This document shows positions 8,271 to 17,091 of a stretch of DNA of 64,000 bases, piece after piece. The notes beneath the pieces were generated by a model. That model did no database searches, had not been told where the DNA came from, and saw nothing but the letters and a program-made list of their open reading frames with translations. Every line of letters starts with the position of its first letter. The first letter of the stretch is position 1. The DNA is from Flavobacterium sangjuense (GTDB taxonomy: Bacteria > Bacteroidota > Bacteroidia > Flavobacteriales > Flavobacteriaceae). The stretch spans positions 3,038,001-3,102,000 of the forward strand of contig NZ_CP038810.1 in assembly GCF_004797125.1 (NCBI RefSeq), written 5' to 3'. The position numbers were made by a program, and so were the translations under genes.

Positions 8271-8546
8271 CTATGCTTTCTTATTCAACGCTGCTGTTAA
8301 TTCTAACGAAATAGCAGAACGCTCAATTTTAAGCTTTCCTGACATGGTTTCGATTACCACTGACGTTTCTGCCAGTTCAGCAATTTTTCCGTGGAAACCA
8401 CTTTTAGTAATGATTTTATCACCCACTTTTAAACCTGCTTCGAATTCTTTTTCTTGTTTGATTTTCTTTTGTTGTGGCCTTATCATAAAGAAATACATAA
8501 CCACAATGATTAATAAAAAAAACGGTAATTGTCCAAATTCTCCCAT
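8271..8546 (-). CDS. yajC: Preprotein translocase subunit YajC
   Basis: A 91-aa protein with one N-terminal transmembrane helix (LPFFLLIIVVMYFFMI) followed by the diagnostic RPQQKKIK and a soluble domain with GDKIITKSGFHGKI. YajC associates with SecDF at the Sec translocon in the inner membrane. It is the last gene of a nusB-DUF1573-yajC transcript, an arrangement usual in Flavobacteriia, and ends at the convergent terminator. Confidence 0.96.
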   Translation of the reverse strand: MGEFGQLPFFLLIIVVMYFFMIRPQQKKIKQEKEFEAGLKVGDKIITKSGFHGKIAELAETSVVIETMSGKLKIERSAISLELTAALNKKA

Positions 8547-8559
8547 AATAATTAATTTT

Positions 8560-9039
8560 TTAGCCCTTTTTAGGCACTTCGATGTTAGCTTTAATTGTTA
8601 ATATTTTGTTTTCTTCTTTTGTATTGCAAATAATGGTTACTGTTTTTGAAGTTTCGCCGTGTTTTCCGGCTGAAGTAAACCATACATGTATTTTTCCCGA
8701 TTCACCAACTTTTATAGGTGTTTTTGGGTAATCAGGAACAGTACATCCACAAGATCCTCTGGCAGATGTAATAATCAAATCGGCTTCGCCAGTATTTTTA
8801 AAGGAAAAATCATATACTGCATTATCTCCTTGTTGAATCGTACCAAAATCATGCTCTTCTTGATCAAAACTCATTATTGGATATTTCCCGTTTGCAGGAA
8901 CCGATTTTGATGGATTTGAAAGATTAACATTATCGGTTGTCCGAATCGTCGGAATCTTTTTGGTATCTTCATTTTTACAAGCAGTAGCTATTATCAACAA
9001 ACCTACTACAAGCAATAAATTGAATTTTCTTGTCATCAT
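8560..9039 (-). CDS. DUF1573 lipoprotein
   Basis: A 159-aa protein with a lipoprotein signal (hydrophobic residues 6-19, then ATAC; lipidated Cys at about 21) and a DUF1573 domain (about 50-150), an immunoglobulin-like fold marked by FDFGTI-type EHDFGTIQQGD, YDFSFKNTGEADL and SARGSCGCTVPDYP. The domain is related to ASPM/SPD-2/Hydin-like folds; its role is unknown. It sits 6 nt after nusB and 13 nt before yajC. Confidence 0.92.
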   Translation of the reverse strand: MMTRKFNLLLVVGLLIIATACKNEDTKKIPTIRTTDNVNLSNPSKSVPANGKYPIMSFDQEEHDFGTIQQGDNAVYDFSFKNTGEADLIITSARGSCGCTVPDYPKTPIKVGESGKIHVWFTSAGKHGETSKTVTIICNTKEENKILTIKANIEVPKKG

Positions 9040-9045
9040 TTATAA

Positions 9046-9984
9046 TTACATTAATCCTCTTCCTGTTTTTTGAATTTTATTTTCGCTTTGAAATTCTTTG
9101 ACCAAATTGTCTAAAATTCCGTTGATAAAAATACTGCTTTTTGGTGTTGAATATTCTTTGGCTAATTCCAAATATTCGTTGATTGTCACTTTGACCGGAA
9201 TTGATGGAAATTTTAAAAACTCACAGATTGCCATTTTCAAAATGATGGTATCAATTTCTGCTATTCTATCCGCATCCCAATTTGGAGTTTTGTCGATGTA
9301 TTCTTTGGCCAATTCAATTTCATTAAGCACCGTTTTTCTAAATAACAAGCTCACAAATTCCTGATCTTCCTGGTCTTTGTACAATTTAGTTACTTTAAAT
9401 TCTGTTCCTTCTGAAATTTGCTTCAACTGTTTTTGAATTTGAGTATTCACCAACGGAATATCGTCAATCCATGTCAATTTATTGTCTTCCAGATATTCGT
9501 ATAACTTCTCATTTGGAGCAATCAGTTCGGTAAACATATCCGCAACAAATTCTTTATCTTCTTCAAAAGAACTTTTTTTGGTGCTCATGTAGTTTTCATA
9601 CAACGAACTTTGCTTGATTTCGTTAAGTAAAATCAAAATATAGTCATCGTTCATCGACCAGTTGTTGATTTTTCTTTTTTCTAAAGCAATACTCAACGAA
9701 TTGCTATCTTCTAATAATTGAAGAACCGCATTGTTGACAAATTTTTTGTTGGGATTTTTTTCTTCTGGTGTAGCTAAATGTTTTTTGCTCGAAGCTTCTA
9801 AAAAGACAACTTCTTTTTTTCTGATTTCAATCAGTGAAGACATCATAATTAAATACAAATCCTGAATACTATCGATACTGTGAAGCAAAAATTTTTCTTC
9901 TTTTTCAATATCATCAGAATTTTTTTGATGTAATGCATAAATGGATTGCATTACTTTTACCCTAATATGTCTTCTGTTTAACAC
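9046..9984 (-). CDS. nusB: Transcription antitermination factor NusB (long form)
   Basis: A 312-aa protein starting MLNRRHIRVKVMQSIYALHQ, the typical RNA-binding N-terminus of Bacteroidota NusB. Classic NusB proteins are about 140 aa; here a long helical insertion separates the N-terminal segment from the NusB core (about 190-300; DRIAEIDTIILKMAICE, KVTINEYLELAKEYS, FINGILD). This long form is normal in the phylum. NusB joins NusE/S10 at boxA in rRNA leaders to prevent termination. First gene of the nusB-DUF1573-yajC operon. Confidence 0.95.
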   Translation of the reverse strand: MLNRRHIRVKVMQSIYALHQKNSDDIEKEEKFLLHSIDSIQDLYLIMMSSLIEIRKKEVVFLEASSKKHLATPEEKNPNKKFVNNAVLQLLEDSNSLSIALEKRKINNWSMNDDYILILLNEIKQSSLYENYMSTKKSSFEEDKEFVADMFTELIAPNEKLYEYLEDNKLTWIDDIPLVNTQIQKQLKQISEGTEFKVTKLYKDQEDQEFVSLLFRKTVLNEIELAKEYIDKTPNWDADRIAEIDTIILKMAICEFLKFPSIPVKVTINEYLELAKEYSTPKSSIFINGILDNLVKEFQSENKIQKTGRGLM

Positions 9985-10066
9985 CTGTAAGAACTTTTAA
10001 AATTAACAAAGCGAAAGAAAATCTTTCGCTTTGCAAAAATAGTAATTATTTTATTTTGAAACGGCT

Positions 10067-11173
10067 TTATTTAGCAGCGTTTTCTTTTTTTCTTTGCGCA
10101 ATTCTGTTTTCGGCAATTTGCATCGCAGCTTGTTGCGTTGTCAAATTATTTTTATCAGCGAAACTGAAAATCTCAAGTGTTGTATTGTAGATGTTTTCTG
10201 TTTTTCTCATTGCTTCACCTTCGGCATACTTAACCAATTCGCCATAAACATTGATAATTCCACCAGCATTTATCAGGAAATCCGGCGCATATGCAATACC
10301 TCTTTCTCTTAGAATCGGTCCGTGAACAGCTTCAACTGCCAACTGATTATTGGCTGCGCCGGCAATTACTTTAGCTTTGATTTTATAAATGGTATCGTCA
10401 TTGATAGTTGCTCCAAGCGCACAAGGTGAATAAATATCAACATCAGCAGCATATAAATCGGCTCCAGTGAAAATTTGGGCACCATATTTTGCTACCATAT
10501 TTTCCATTTTATCCTGATGAATATCCGACACAAAAACAATCGCTCCTTCTTTTGTCAAATGACTAATCAATGTTTCTCCAACATGACCGTTTCCTTGCAC
10601 CAAAACTTTTTTCCCTGCTAAACTATCTGAACCAAACTGGTACTTTGCCGCTGCTTTCATTCCCATATAAACACCATAAGCTGTCACAGGAGAAGGATTA
10701 CCTGAACCACCTTTTTCAATAGAAATTCCGGTAACAAATTTTGTTACTTCATGAATTCTGTCCATATCTTCTGTAGTCGTTCCAACATCTTCTGCAGTGA
10801 TGTATTTTCCGCTTAGCGAATTTACAAACTGACCAAAACGCGTAATCATTTCGGGAGTTTTATCCGTTTTGGCATCGCCAATAATTACGGCTTTTCCGCC
10901 ACCTAGATTTAAACCTGTTATGGCTGACTTATAAGTCATTCCACGTGAAAGACGTAAAACATCATTCAAAGCTTCCCATTCGTTTGTGTAATTCCACATT
11001 CTGGTACCGCCAAGTGCTGGTCCCATTACCGTATTATGGATTCCAATAATTGCTTTTAATCCTGTATCTTTGTCATTACAAAAAACAATTTGTTCGTGAT
11101 TATCAAAAGATAGCTGACCAAAAACGGGATCCATTTTTTTAAGCTCTGCCGGTGTAGTGATTTCTGATGTCAT
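10067..11173 (-). CDS. Leucine dehydrogenase (Glu/Leu/Phe/Val family)
   Basis: A 368-aa NAD-dependent amino-acid dehydrogenase that deaminates branched-chain amino acids reversibly to 2-oxo acids. The substrate site shows MGPALGGTRMW, RGMTYKSAITG (K82) and LGGGKAVIIGD (K94, the expected catalytic Lys); the Rossmann motif is GNGHVGE, with GGSGNPSPVTA and CALGATIND further on. It reads as a monocistronic gene with its own promoter at 11215-11222 and is divergent from the ABC exporter. Family certain; leucine over valine or phenylalanine specificity is inferred from length and similarity. Confidence 0.92.
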   Translation of the reverse strand: MTSEITTPAELKKMDPVFGQLSFDNHEQIVFCNDKDTGLKAIIGIHNTVMGPALGGTRMWNYTNEWEALNDVLRLSRGMTYKSAITGLNLGGGKAVIIGDAKTDKTPEMITRFGQFVNSLSGKYITAEDVGTTTEDMDRIHEVTKFVTGISIEKGGSGNPSPVTAYGVYMGMKAAAKYQFGSDSLAGKKVLVQGNGHVGETLISHLTKEGAIVFVSDIHQDKMENMVAKYGAQIFTGADLYAADVDIYSPCALGATINDDTIYKIKAKVIAGAANNQLAVEAVHGPILRERGIAYAPDFLINAGGIINVYGELVKYAEGEAMRKTENIYNTTLEIFSFADKNNLTTQQAAMQIAENRIAQRKKENAAK

Positions 11174-11214
11174 TTTGTAAATGTATTAATTAAGGCTTTT
11201 TAAAAAAGTCCGTA

Positions 11215-11222
11215 CAAAATTA
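11215..11222 (-). promoter_or_regulatory. Promoter -7 element (TAATTTTG) of leucine dehydrogenase
   Basis: Minus-strand TAnnTTTG match, 42 nt before the start codon. Confidence 0.45.
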
Positions 11223-11367
11223 AAACTTTATTCAATAAAATTCACTAAAATCAGGAATAATTGGCAATTTGTTAATAAAATCAATTTAAATCAAGAATAC
11301 GATAATTTAAGTATTTTTAACGATTTAACACTAAACAGTTTTTAAAATCCCATTTTGTATATTTTCA

Positions 11368-13125
11368 ATGAAAGAACTTCAGTATTTAAACAAATATTTT
11401 GTCAAATATAAATTCCATTTTTTATTAGGAATTATCATAACAATTGTAGCCCAAATTTTTTCACTCTTCACGCCAAAGCTCATTAGCAAATCGTTTGAAG
11501 TCATTGAAGATTTTCACAAAAAAGGTTTGAGCAATGAGGTTGTTAAAACCGAATTAATTCACAATATCTTTTGGATTATTGGCACCACTTTGATTGCCGG
11601 AGTTTTAACGTTCCTTATGCGACAAACTTTGATTGTAATGTCGCGCCATGTTGAGTTTGATTTAAAGAATGAAGTCTTTAAACATTATGAAGTTCTGGAT
11701 CAGAATTTTTACAAACGCAACCGGACCGGCGATTTGATGAACCGCATCAGTGAAGACGTGTCAAAAGTCAGAATGTATGTTGGACCAGCGGTAATGTACA
11801 CTATCAATACATTCATTCGGTTTACAGTTGTTATCATATATATGTATAATGTTTCGCCCCGACTGACATTATATACTATACTGCCGTTACCAATTCTTGC
11901 TTTTATTATTTTCAAACTAAGTCAGGAAATCAATAAGCGAAGTACTATTTTCCAACAATATTTATCAAAGGTTTCGAGTTTTACTCAGGAAATATTTTCC
12001 GGAATTCGTGTCGTAAAAGCCTATGCTTTGGAAAAACAATATCAAAACAATTTAGATGATTTGGCCAAAGAAAGTAAATCCAAAAGTATGAGTTTGGCCG
12101 GAGTGCAATCACTTTTTGGTCCGTTGATGATTGCTTTAATTGGCGTGAGCAACTTAACTGTTATTTATTTTGGCGGAATGATGTATATCGACGGAACCAT
12201 AAAAAGCATTGGAACCATTGCCGAATTTATTTTGTATGTCAATATGCTGACATGGCCTGTGGCTTCTATTGGCTGGGTTTCATCCTTGGTGCAGGAAGCT
12301 GAAGCTTCACAAAAAAGGATTAATGAATTCCTAAAAATTGAACCCGAAATCAAAAACAAAACCACAAAAAAAACAAACATACAAGGCAATATCGAATTCC
12401 GAAATGTGACTTTTACTTATGAAGATACTGAAATTACGGCGCTGCAAAATATTTCATTTACCGTAAAAAGAGGAGAAACTTTAGCAATTTTAGGAAAAAC
12501 CGGTTCGGGGAAATCGAGCATTTTATCTTTGATTACCCGAATGTATGACATCAAAAACGGAACGATAACTATCGATGGCAAAAAGATAGATGAAGTCAAT
12601 TTAAACGACTTGCGAAACAGCATTGGCATTGTGCCGCAGGATGCTTTTCTTTTCTCGGACACGATTAAAAACAACATCAAATTCGGAAAAGAAAATGCCA
12701 CAGACGAAGAAGTAATTGATGCTGCCAAAAAAGCTGTCGTTCACAACAATATTATTCACTTCAAAAAACAATACGAAACCATTTTAGGAGAACGAGGTAT
12801 CACACTTTCGGGTGGTCAAAAGCAACGTGTTTCTATTGCGAGGGCGATTATCAAAAACCCTGAAATATTATTGTTTGATGATTGTCTTTCGGCTGTAGAT
12901 ACCGAAACCGAAGAACAAATTTTGAATAACTTATTAGAAATTTCCAAAGACAAAACCACGATTATTGTCAGTCACCGCGTTTCTTCTGCAAAAAATGCAG
13001 ACAAAATAATTATCCTCGACGAAGGCCAAATCATCCAAGAAGGCACTCATAATCAATTAGTAAACCAAGACGGTTATTATGCCGAATTGTATGCGAAACA
13101 ACTTTCGGAAAAAGAATTAAATTAA
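11368..13125 (+). CDS. ABC exporter half-transporter (permease plus ATPase)
   Basis: A 585-aa fusion: a six-helix type-1 exporter membrane domain (about 1-320) and a nucleotide-binding domain with Walker A GKTGSGKSS (376-384), Q loop PQDAF, signature LSGGQ (480-484), Walker B LLFDD and the SHR switch His (about 536). The residue after the Walker B Asp is Asp rather than the usual catalytic Glu (FDDCLSAVD), as in MdlA/YheI-type subunits. It would act as a dimer in the inner membrane; the substrate is unknown. No partner ABC gene is adjacent. Confidence 0.95.
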   Translation: MKELQYLNKYFVKYKFHFLLGIIITIVAQIFSLFTPKLISKSFEVIEDFHKKGLSNEVVKTELIHNIFWIIGTTLIAGVLTFLMRQTLIVMSRHVEFDLKNEVFKHYEVLDQNFYKRNRTGDLMNRISEDVSKVRMYVGPAVMYTINTFIRFTVVIIYMYNVSPRLTLYTILPLPILAFIIFKLSQEINKRSTIFQQYLSKVSSFTQEIFSGIRVVKAYALEKQYQNNLDDLAKESKSKSMSLAGVQSLFGPLMIALIGVSNLTVIYFGGMMYIDGTIKSIGTIAEFILYVNMLTWPVASIGWVSSLVQEAEASQKRINEFLKIEPEIKNKTTKKTNIQGNIEFRNVTFTYEDTEITALQNISFTVKRGETLAILGKTGSGKSSILSLITRMYDIKNGTITIDGKKIDEVNLNDLRNSIGIVPQDAFLFSDTIKNNIKFGKENATDEEVIDAAKKAVVHNNIIHFKKQYETILGERGITLSGGQKQRVSIARAIIKNPEILLFDDCLSAVDTETEEQILNNLLEISKDKTTIIVSHRVSSAKNADKIIILDEGQIIQEGTHNQLVNQDGYYAELYAKQLSEKELN

Positions 13126-13195
13126 TTGTTGTTTGGTAACGAAAAATTTACCATTTTTGAACTGTTTACAAACACTACTAATTGACCGAAAGAAT

Positions 13196-13573
13196 ATGAG
13201 AGAAAATGATATGTTAGAAAAAGATGAGATTTTTTCTAAAGTTTTAAGAGCAGGAAGAAGAACTTATTTCTTCGATGTGAGAGCAACAAAAGCTGATGAT
13301 TACTACATAACCATTACAGAAAGTAAAAAGTTTACAGAAGAAGATGGTTCTTTTCACTTCAAAAAGCATAAAATTTATTTGTACAAAGAAGACTTCGCTG
13401 CTTTCTCTGAAATTTTAGAAGAAATGACCGCTTATGTTTTGAACCACAAAGGCGAAGAAGTAATCTCTGAAAGACATCAAAAAGACTTCAAAAGAGAATA
13501 CCAACAAGAAACTACGGAAGAGAAACCAACTTCAGAAAAAAGTTTCACAGATATCGATTTTGACGATATTTAA
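13196..13573 (+). CDS. DUF3276 family PUR-domain protein
   Basis: A 125-aa protein; I choose ATG 13196 (MRENDMLEKDEIFSK) over an earlier frame start at 13133, because homologues begin here. The core KVLRAGRRTYFFDVRATK, YITITESKKF and HKIYLYKEDFAAF is the DUF3276 domain, a bacterial relative of the eukaryotic PUR-alpha nucleic-acid-binding fold. The C-terminus is disordered and acidic, ending FTDIDFDDI. It follows the ABC exporter gene by 70 nt and ends at a bidirectional terminator. Nucleic-acid binding is inferred from fold. Confidence 0.88.
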   Translation: MRENDMLEKDEIFSKVLRAGRRTYFFDVRATKADDYYITITESKKFTEEDGSFHFKKHKIYLYKEDFAAFSEILEEMTAYVLNHKGEEVISERHQKDFKREYQQETTEEKPTSEKSFTDIDFDDI

Positions 13574-13596
13574 GAAATAACTAGTAACTAGTGATT

Positions 13597-13629
13597 AGTC
13601 CGAAACTGAAAAGTTTTGGACTTTTTTTT
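13597..13629. terminator. Bidirectional terminator, DUF3276 / CsaA-like
   Basis: AGTCCGAAAC (13597-13606) pairs with GTTTTGGACT (13613-13622) with one G-T wobble; a T8 run follows on the plus strand. It is preceded by a short ACTAGT tandem word. Confidence 0.75.
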
Positions 13630-13966
13630 ATCCTATTCGCAAACCATTCTCAACTTTCAAGTCCGAACTTAGCAAAACAATATCATCTTCGTTTACCGAA
13701 CCCAAAACCAAACATTCGCTCATAAAATTGCCGATTTGTTTCTTTGGGAAATTCACAACAGCAACAATTTGTTTTCCAACTAAAGCTTCTTTTGTGTACC
13801 GTTTTGTAATTTGTGCCGAAGATTTTCTAATTCCGATTTCTGCCCCAAAATCTATCGTCAATTGAAATGCAGGTTTTCTTGCTTGTGGAAAATCATTGAC
13901 TTCCAGTATGGTGCCAATTCGCATTTCTACTTTTTCAAAATCCTGCCAGAAAAGGGTTTGTTCCAT
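13628..13966 (-). CDS. CsaA-like tRNA-binding domain protein
   Basis: A 112-aa single-domain OB-fold protein: FEKVEMRIGTILEVNDFP, KPAFQLTIDFG, KQIVAVVNFPKKQIG and SECLVLGS. The domain matches the free-standing tRNA-binding domain (CsaA/EMAP-II-like) also found at the end of MetRS. CsaA is described as a chaperone with export-related activity in Bacillus; a tRNA-related role is equally possible here. Monocistronic, convergent with the DUF3276 gene. Confidence 0.9.
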   Translation of the reverse strand: MEQTLFWQDFEKVEMRIGTILEVNDFPQARKPAFQLTIDFGAEIGIRKSSAQITKRYTKEALVGKQIVAVVNFPKKQIGNFMSECLVLGSVNEDDIVLLSSDLKVENGLRIG

Positions 13967-14022
13967 AAAAATAGGGTCTGAATAGTTTTTATATAGTCAT
14001 AAATGTAGTAAAAACATTTTAT

Positions 14023-14040
14023 TTTCTTAATTTTAAGAAA
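14023..14040. repeat. 18-bp palindrome before glgA
   Basis: TTTCTTAA-TT-TTAAGAAA, a perfect 8-bp inverted repeat 38 nt upstream of ATG 14078. Being A/T-only it may arise by chance, but its position suits an operator for the glycogen genes. Confidence 0.35.
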
Positions 14041-14077
14041 TTATAAACTGCATAACCTATTAAATCCCATTTTCTTT

Positions 14078-15304
14078 ATGAAAATTGCACTTTTTACTAA
14101 TGAATTTCCACCGAATATTTATGGCGGTGCCGGAGTTCATATTGATTTTCTGAGTCAGGAATTAGCCAAGTTGGGCGATGTTGAAGTACGCTGTTTTGGA
14201 AATCAAGAGGAACATTTAAAATCGATGAACGTTTTAGGTATTCAATCTTCATTAACCAAAATGGAAGATGAAACCAATCCGCATATCAAAATGTTTCATA
14301 ATTTGAGTAAAAATGTGGAAATGTCACAACATACGATGCAAGCTGATGTTGTTCATTGCCATACCTGGTATACACATTTGGCAGGAATATTTTCACGTGA
14401 ATTGTTGCAAATACCTTTAATTCTGACAACACATAGTTTAGAAACCCATCGTCCATGGAAAGTAGAACAATTAGGTAATGGCTATTTTCTTTCCCGTTGG
14501 ATAGAAAATCACGCCTACAATACTGCCGATGGTGTAATTGCTGTCAGCCAACAAATGAAAACCGATGTTGTTGAAGCTTATGGCATAAACCCTGAAAAAG
14601 TAACGGTAATTCATAACGGCATTGATCCTGAATTTTACAAACCAACTTTTGACAATCAGTTATTGGAAGAACTCGGAATAAATCCGACTATTCCTTTTGT
14701 GCTTTTTGTGGGTCGGATTACACGTCAGAAAGGAATCTCACAATTGATTTCGGCAGCGAAATATTTTAATGCAACTTGCCAAATTGTATTGTGTGCCGGT
14801 GCACCGGATACGCCGGAAATAGCTAAAGAAACTGAAGAACTTATTGCCGATTTAAAATCGCAACGCGACGGAATAATTTTAATTTCCGAAATGTTGCCAA
14901 GAGAAAAGGTCAAAGTGCTTTACAGTCATGCCCGCGTTTTTGCCTGTCCATCACTTTATGAGCCTTTTGGCATTATCAATCTGGAAGCATTATCGTGCGA
15001 AACTCCGGTTGTTGGAAGTGCGGTTGGCGGAATTCCTGAAATAATTCAAGAAGGGAAAACAGGGTACTTAATCGAGCTTGAAAGTGTTTCCCGAACCGAT
15101 TTTAATCCAAAAAATCCTGAAGCATTTCAGAAAAATTTTGCAGCAAAAGTCAATCTTTTATTAGATGATGAAAATCTGGCAAACCAGATGGGAAAAGCAG
15201 GAAGAGAAAGGGTTTTAGAAAAATTCAGTTGGGAATCGATTGCAAAAACTACGTTTAACTATTATGAAAAAGTCATTTCCCAATTTGAAAAAGAAAAAGC
15301 TTAA
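14078..15304 (+). CDS. glgA: Glycogen synthase (GT4 family)
   Basis: A 408-aa glycosyltransferase with the two-Rossmann GT-B fold: N-terminal FPPNIYGGAGVHIDFLS and HCHTWYTHLAG, C-terminal FVGRITRQKGI and the donor-binding block SLYEPFGIINLEAL with E residues of the E-x7-E type. It resembles the shorter actinobacterial-type GT4 glycogen synthase rather than the GT5 E. coli GlgA. It would transfer glucose from ADP-glucose (or UDP-glucose) to glycogen or maltosyl acceptors. It lies 26 nt before glgC, so donor synthesis and use are co-expressed. Confidence 0.9.
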   Translation: MKIALFTNEFPPNIYGGAGVHIDFLSQELAKLGDVEVRCFGNQEEHLKSMNVLGIQSSLTKMEDETNPHIKMFHNLSKNVEMSQHTMQADVVHCHTWYTHLAGIFSRELLQIPLILTTHSLETHRPWKVEQLGNGYFLSRWIENHAYNTADGVIAVSQQMKTDVVEAYGINPEKVTVIHNGIDPEFYKPTFDNQLLEELGINPTIPFVLFVGRITRQKGISQLISAAKYFNATCQIVLCAGAPDTPEIAKETEELIADLKSQRDGIILISEMLPREKVKVLYSHARVFACPSLYEPFGIINLEALSCETPVVGSAVGGIPEIIQEGKTGYLIELESVSRTDFNPKNPEAFQKNFAAKVNLLLDDENLANQMGKAGRERVLEKFSWESIAKTTFNYYEKVISQFEKEKA

Positions 15305-15330
15305 TTAAAAATCTAAACAATAATTTAACC

Positions 15331-16605
15331 ATGATAAACAAAAGTACATTAGCTATAATTTTAGGTGGCGGACAAGGCTCAAGATTATCACCATTGACAG
15401 AAAGCCGATCAAAACCAGCCGTTCCAATTGCGGGAAAATATCGTTTAGTTGATATTCCGATTTCCAATTGTATTAATTCTGACATTAAAAGAATGTTTGT
15501 TTTGACCCAATTTAATTCGGCTTCGTTAAACCAACACATCAAAAACACCTATCATTTCAGCCATTTCAGCCTGGCTTTTGTAGATATTTTGGCGGCAGAA
15601 CAAACACCTGATAATCCAACATGGTTTCAGGGAACAGCCGATGCAGTTAGACAATGTATGACTCATTTTATGAATCATGATTTTGATTATGCCTTAATTT
15701 TATCAGGTGACCAATTGTATCAAATGGATTTTAATGAAATGATTAAAGCTCATGAGAAAAGCGGCGCTACCATTTCAATTGCAACCTTACCGGTAACTGC
15801 TAAAGAAGCCCCGGAATTTGGAATTCTGAAAACGGATTCAGAGAATTTTATCTCGTCGTTTATAGAAAAACCTAATGTGAGTTTACTTCCCGAATGGACA
15901 TCAGAAGTGAGTGAAGAGTCAAAAGCGGAAGGGAAACTTTATTTAGCTTCGATGGGAATTTATATTTTCAACCGCGAATTGTTAGTTGAATTAATGAAAA
16001 ACCCTGATACCAAGGATTTTGGAAAAGAAATCATTCCACAAGCCATTGGAAAACAAAAGATACTGAGTTATCAGTACGAAGGATATTGGACAGATATTGG
16101 AAATATTGATTCCTTTTTTGAAGCTAATTTAGGCTTGACCGATGATATTCCAAAATTCAATTTATTCGACAATTCAAGTAAAATTTACACACGCGCAAGA
16201 GTTTTGCCACCATCAAAAATTACGGGTGCCTCTACAGTAGATAAATCTGTTATCGCTGAAGGTTGTATAATAAATGGTACTACTATTGAGCATTCTGTAA
16301 TTGGAATTAGAAGCAGAATTGATTTTGGTTCATCCATCATAAACTCTTATTTAATGGGTAATGATTACTATCAAAATATAGATGAGATTAGGACGAACCA
16401 AATGCATGGAATTATCAATATTGGTATAGGCGAACGTTGCTTTATCAATAACACCATTGTAGATAAAAACTGTAGAATTGGAAATGATGTCCGGCTCAAT
16501 GGCGGCAAACATTTAGAAGACGCAAATACCGATTTGTACACCGTTAAGGACGGAATTATAGTAGTAAAAAAAGGAGCTGTTATACCCGATGGTTTTACAA
16601 TATAA
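15331..16605 (+). CDS. glgC: Glucose-1-phosphate adenylyltransferase
   Basis: A 424-aa ADP-glucose pyrophosphorylase. The N-terminal nucleotidyltransferase domain has GGGQGSRLSPLTESRSKPA (about 11-29) and FQGTADAVRQ; FGILKTDS and FIEKP bind sugar phosphate; the C-terminal left-handed beta-helix (about 300-424) carries the usual hexapeptide repeats and the end VVVKKGAVIPDGFTI. It makes ADP-glucose from ATP and glucose-1-phosphate for the upstream glycogen synthase. Confidence 0.97.
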   Translation: MINKSTLAIILGGGQGSRLSPLTESRSKPAVPIAGKYRLVDIPISNCINSDIKRMFVLTQFNSASLNQHIKNTYHFSHFSLAFVDILAAEQTPDNPTWFQGTADAVRQCMTHFMNHDFDYALILSGDQLYQMDFNEMIKAHEKSGATISIATLPVTAKEAPEFGILKTDSENFISSFIEKPNVSLLPEWTSEVSEESKAEGKLYLASMGIYIFNRELLVELMKNPDTKDFGKEIIPQAIGKQKILSYQYEGYWTDIGNIDSFFEANLGLTDDIPKFNLFDNSSKIYTRARVLPPSKITGASTVDKSVIAEGCIINGTTIEHSVIGIRSRIDFGSSIINSYLMGNDYYQNIDEIRTNQMHGIINIGIGERCFINNTIVDKNCRIGNDVRLNGGKHLEDANTDLYTVKDGIIVVKKGAVIPDGFTI

Positions 16606-16613
16606 AGACAAAA

Positions 16614-16641
16614 AAATCCCGATTACTCGGGATTTCCTTTT
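16614..16641. terminator. Bidirectional terminator, glgC / cytochrome c
   Basis: Perfect stem AAATCCCGA (16614-16622) / TCGGGATTT (16627-16635) with TTAC loop; T-rich on both strands. It lies between converging genes. Confidence 0.85.
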
Positions 16642-16950
16642 TTAATTCATTGTCACGTAGTTGTATATTTTTTGTCCTGCTACGTCATCTAAATGAGCTT
16701 TCTTTTGCATACTTGCAACTATTGGTTTCCATGCTTCTGCAGAAAAATCTTTTGGATCATATAACTTATGACATTTGGCACAATTGTTCTCGTACAAACT
16801 TTTGCCTTCTGCCAGTTCCGGCGTCATTACTGTTGCTATTGAAGCAGTCGGTTCTGTTTTCTTAACTTCTGTTGTTGGAACGCTCGATTTAGACGCACAG
16901 GAATAAATGATTACGGCTAGAACGGATAAGGCAAGTACTTTATATTTCAT
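16642..16950 (-). CDS. Small cytochrome c lipoprotein
   Basis: A 102-aa precursor with a lipoprotein signal ending IIYSC (Cys about 18) and one haem-binding CAKCH motif (about residues 58-62) in YENNCAKCHKLYDP. The distal Met ligand is probably in VASMQKKAH. It should be a lipid-anchored monohaem electron carrier on the periplasmic side. It is monocistronic and convergent with glgC; no oxidase or reductase partner is adjacent. Confidence 0.88.
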   Translation of the reverse strand: MKYKVLALSVLAVIIYSCASKSSVPTTEVKKTEPTASIATVMTPELAEGKSLYENNCAKCHKLYDPKDFSAEAWKPIVASMQKKAHLDDVAGQKIYNYVTMN

Positions 16951-17021
16951 GTTTTTTGTTTTTATTCCGCTGCGCTACATACAATTCGGCTACGCCTCGG
17001 GTTTGGTTTAGGTAAATGTAA

Positions 17022-17050
17022 AAAAAATCCCAACAGTGAAACTATTGGGA
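17022..17050 (-). terminator. Terminator of the PPIase gene
   Basis: Minus-strand hairpin CCCAATAGT / ACTGTTGGG with one mismatch, followed on that strand by TTTTTTTT. Confidence 0.7.
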
Positions 17051-17091
17051 AATTAATCTTAATTAAATCTTAAGGTCTGCTCGCCTAATGA

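Noticed and set aside
16960..17020. Sequence with TTCGGCTACGCCTCGGG ahead of the cytochrome gene as another dispersed repeat
   Set aside because: A partly similar word appears near 6275, but the match is too short and weak to claim a family from this window.
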